The position numbers were made by a program, and so were the translations under genes. Of a stretch of 15,488 nucleotides of DNA, positions 13,071 through 15,488 are shown piece by piece (within the stretch, counting starts at the first letter, position 1; each line of letters starts with the position of its first letter). Under the pieces are notes generated by a model. It searched no databases. It saw nothing but the letters and a program-made list of their open reading frames with translations, and was not told the DNA's origin. The stretch covers positions 1 to 15,488 of the forward strand of contig DYDK01000014.1 in NCBI GenBank assembly GCA_020717935.1. Direction: 5' to 3'. This DNA is from Desulfocapsa sp. (lineage in GTDB: Bacteria; Desulfobacterota; Desulfobulbia; Desulfobulbales; Desulfocapsaceae).

Positions 13071-15140
13071 GTGACATCATTTTTCGCTAAAGAACGAGTG
13101 TTTTATACTCTTTCCCACCTGATTCAGGTTGGTGAACAGCTCGCTCAAGGATGTGAGACCATATCTTTTGATATCTTTGACACCCTCTTCATCCGCCGTG
13201 TTCATGATCCTGACATGTTGAAGGTGCCTGTGGCCCGTTATATTGCGGTCAGGGCCGAACAGCAGGGGTTGAACTGGTCGTGGCAAAGGGTTCAGAAGCT
13301 TCGCGACACCTTCGAGGCCGAACAGAGGGCTCAAACCGGGTTGCGTTTTGATGATCAGGAGGCGTGCTATCCTGTCTATATGCGGCAGGTGATGGCTGCT
13401 ATTTTTGGTGATTCTCAGGCCGACTCCCTGCTTGACGATGTAACCGAATATGAATTGTCGGTTGAGAACTCTATGCTCGTTCCCCGTCAGGAACTGGTTG
13501 ATTGGCTCCGGCGGTTGTATGGACAAGGGAAAAAAATATTATTGATTTCTGATATTTATCTTCCTGCTGCCCATTTGCGAAAACTTGTAGAACATGGCGA
13601 GTTTGCTGAGTGTGTCTCCGATATTATCTCTTCCGCCGATTCTTTCTTGGCCAAGGCCTCAGGGAAGGGCTTTGCCCTTGTGCAGGAAAGACATGCGCTT
13701 GATGTCAAAACCTGGCTCCATGTTGGGGACAACCCTGTCTCTGATGGCTATCGTCCCGGCCAGGCGGGTATCCAGGCCCTGGTGTTGAAAGATGGTCTGG
13801 AGAAGATGCGCAAGGGATTAGTTAGGCGCTACTGGTGGTATGGACAGGGGCGGCCATTTTTTCGGGGAAGGACGGTTTTGCAGGTAATGCAGCCTCTGGA
13901 GGAAGAAAACCAACCGCGTTCTCCTTTGTATATCGAAGGGTATAATTTTCTGGCTCCGGTGATAGGGGCTTTTATCCAGCGTCTTGCTGAAAAAACGCTC
14001 CAGGACAAGATCCCCCATATCTATTTTCTTTCCCGCGAGGGATGGATGTTTCAAAAGTTCTGGGAAAGAGCGATCCCGCACATCTATCCGACAACAAAAC
14101 TGCCAACGGTGAGCTACCTCTATGTGAGTCGCATGGCCCTTGCTGGTGCCTGTTGTGCGTATCAGGGGTTGACAAAGGAGAATGCCGGAATCGCTTTCTT
14201 GCCAGCTGGAAATCGTGATTTTCGTGACATTTGCCGAATATTCAAGCTGGATGGGGAAAAAATTGTTTCACATCTTGTTCGCTATCATCTTGCGTTGAAT
14301 ACCTCGCTCAGCCCTTTGTATCCTGAAACGACGATGGAGGACGCCGTCTGTTTTCAAGAACTTCTCGACGATGAAGCATTTCAGGATGAGGTTCGGCTGC
14401 AAACACGGCCTTACAATGATGCTCTGATCAATTATCTTGAACAGGAACACTTCTTTGCTCAGACAGATGTTGCCATTGTTGATATAGGCTGGCTTGGCAC
14501 TATTCAGCGATTTCTCTACGAGGCAGTGCAGCATCGCTCGGACAGGCCGCGTTTCCATGGGATGCTTTTCGCGGCTACCCGTGGTGTTCCCTTCCCTACA
14601 CGACCAGATAATTCAATAGAAGGGCTTATCTATGACAGGGATCGCTTTGATCTTGGTGGCAGTGCAATCCTTTATGCCAGGGATCTCTTTGAAGAGGCCT
14701 GCCGAGCCCCACATCCAACATTGAACGGATATCGTTTAACGAAAGATGGTTGTAAACTTGAATTCCGAACCCAAGAGGATACAACAGGTGTGGCTGAACA
14801 GGTACAAGATGCATATTTTGCACCGTTACAGCAGGGACTTCTTGATGCGGCTCCCCGTTTTGGGGCAGCGGTTTCGGTGTTAGGGTATCAGTCGTATGAG
14901 TTGAAACCATGGCTCAATCATCTGCTGGTAGCTAAACTTGCTTTTCCAAGGACATCGGAGGTGCGGGATATCAGGCTGCATCATCATTTAGATGATTTTC
15001 ATGGTAGAAATGAACCATCTAAAAAACACAAGAAGGCGGATAAGCATTTATGGGATTTTTCCCTTGGAGCACTGCGTTGGATGCCTTGGCTCAGATTAAA
15101 ATTCTTTCTAAAGATGATCAGGGAGCGGCTCAAAGAATAG
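13071..15140 (+). CDS. HAD-superfamily (COG5610-like) protein with large C-terminal domain
   Basis: The N-terminal part is a HAD fold: motif I SFDIFDTLF with D34 as the expected nucleophile, motif II at S160-D161 (LLISDIY), lysines K195 and K199 in the motif III region, and motif IV HVGDNPVSD with D220 and D225. Position +2 of motif I is F36, not the usual general acid/base aspartate, with D37 next. That form is seen in this family but makes phosphatase activity uncertain. The remaining 400 or so residues form a second domain with FLSREGW (320-325) and DIGWLGT (471-477), motifs I associate with predicted HAD-like proteins of polysaccharide loci. No membrane span or signal peptide is evident, so it is probably cytoplasmic. 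It is coupled to the upstream GT2 gene. Role: glycan assembly or modification is inferred from context. The reaction is unknown. Confidence 0.85.
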   Translation: MTSFFAKERVFYTLSHLIQVGEQLAQGCETISFDIFDTLFIRRVHDPDMLKVPVARYIAVRAEQQGLNWSWQRVQKLRDTFEAEQRAQTGLRFDDQEACYPVYMRQVMAAIFGDSQADSLLDDVTEYELSVENSMLVPRQELVDWLRRLYGQGKKILLISDIYLPAAHLRKLVEHGEFAECVSDIISSADSFLAKASGKGFALVQERHALDVKTWLHVGDNPVSDGYRPGQAGIQALVLKDGLEKMRKGLVRRYWWYGQGRPFFRGRTVLQVMQPLEEENQPRSPLYIEGYNFLAPVIGAFIQRLAEKTLQDKIPHIYFLSREGWMFQKFWERAIPHIYPTTKLPTVSYLYVSRMALAGACCAYQGLTKENAGIAFLPAGNRDFRDICRIFKLDGEKIVSHLVRYHLALNTSLSPLYPETTMEDAVCFQELLDDEAFQDEVRLQTRPYNDALINYLEQEHFFAQTDVAIVDIGWLGTIQRFLYEAVQHRSDRPRFHGMLFAATRGVPFPTRPDNSIEGLIYDRDRFDLGGSAILYARDLFEEACRAPHPTLNGYRLTKDGCKLEFRTQEDTTGVAEQVQDAYFAPLQQGLLDAAPRFGAAVSVLGYQSYELKPWLNHLLVAKLAFPRTSEVRDIRLHHHLDDFHGRNEPSKKHKKADKHLWDFSLGALRWMPWLRLKFFLKMIRERLKE

Positions 15141-15148
15141 GGGGAAGT

Positions 15149-15376
15149 ATGGAGAATCGAGTGAGAGATAATTTGTTTCAACCAAGAGGAATGGAGATAG
15201 GAAGAACTGGTAGATTGTTTGCATTGTCTCGGATAATTCCTTTAGGTAATTGGGGTGGTGGCCCTGGGTGGCGTTGTTTCGTTATTTTATGGCTGACCCA
15301 TAATTGCGGCAGGATACTTTTTTCTATGTTTGTTCGCCATGAAAGCATTGATGTCCGGTTAGGAGCTTGCATATGA
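15149..15376 (+). CDS. Doubtful 75-residue hypothetical ORF
   Basis: An ATG at 15149 follows GGGGAAG (15141-15147) just after the HAD-like gene's stop, and the frame stays open to 15376. The product (MENRVRDNLFQPRGMEIGRT and onward) resembles nothing I recognise. It has a hydrophobic patch around CFVILWLTHNC and no domain motifs. It could be a real small gene, a remnant of a broken gene, or chance. Confidence 0.2.
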   Translation: MENRVRDNLFQPRGMEIGRTGRLFALSRIIPLGNWGGGPGWRCFVILWLTHNCGRILFSMFVRHESIDVRLGACI

Positions 15377-15488
15377 TTTTGCACATCGCCGCCTCTGCCG
15401 CTGGCATCTTTTGACCCTTGCTCCGTATGCTGAGGCTTGTTGTAACGCCTCATTGCGAATCTGACTGCGGAGCTGGCGGACACGAGCG
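15359..15488 (-). CDS. Possible C-terminal end of a minus-strand gene running off the window
   Basis: One minus-strand frame is open from the window edge to a TAA at 15359-15361, giving about 42 basic, Q/R-rich residues (ARVRQLRSQIRNEALQQASA, then an R/K/C-rich end). It might be the end of a gene, perhaps a mobile element, beyond the edge. The sequence is too short to decide. Apart from this and the 75-residue ORF, 15141-15488 shows no recognisable gene, terminator or repeat. Confidence 0.15.
   Translation of the reverse strand, partial: ARVRQLRSQIRNEALQQASAYGARVKRCQRQRRRCAKSYASS

Noticed and set aside
1..15488. CRISPR array, tRNA, rRNA or integrase-type mobile element
   Set aside because: I saw no direct-repeat/spacer array, no cloverleaf-like sequence and no integrase or transposase gene on either strand.

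Overview
The window reads as chromosomal DNA of a Gram-negative bacterium, most likely a deltaproteobacterium (Desulfobacterota, perhaps Desulfobulbales-like). This is inferred from three things: an RpoH-type sigma factor with a long acidic N-terminus, a very large TPR plus beta-barrel outer-membrane protein, and the overall protein style. No rRNA, tRNA or other taxonomic marker is present, so the placement is tentative.

Layout. (1) 158-1954, minus strand: lepA (elongation factor 4), a housekeeping gene. (2) 1955-2393: intergenic region between lepA and the plus-strand genes. It holds possible promoters and a 179-bp MITE-like element (2200-2378) with long imperfect terminal inverted repeats and a TTA target duplication. 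The element ends 15 bp before the next start codon. (3) 2394-3416: RpoH-like sigma factor. (4) 3480-15140: a co-directional cluster that looks like a surface-polysaccharide or glycoconjugate locus. It encodes a DegT-type sugar aminotransferase, a 1388-residue TPR/beta-barrel outer-membrane protein, greA, an 839-residue double glycosyltransferase with seven N-terminal 38-residue repeats, a 300-residue GT2 glycosyltransferase, and a 689-residue HAD-like protein of the COG5610 type. (5) 15141-15488: no convincing gene, only two weak ORF candidates.

How the genes may work together (inference): the aminotransferase would supply a nucleotide-activated amino sugar. The two glycosyltransferases, and perhaps the HAD-family protein, would build or modify a glycan. 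The TPR/beta-barrel protein has the same overall architecture as the exopolysaccharide exporters PelB, BcsC and PgaA and could carry the polymer across the outer membrane. No polymerase, Wzx/Wzy, ABC transporter or initiating transferase is visible, so the locus is incomplete here or continues to the right. greA lies inside the cluster, 4 bp from the next gene.

The most notable signals are: a run of ten G residues at 8000-8009, exactly at the TPR/beta-barrel junction, where loss or gain of one G would truncate the protein before the barrel (a possible phase-variable exporter switch); the MITE-like hairpin element against the start of the sigma gene; and the exact 38-residue repeat array in front of a tandem glycosyltransferase.
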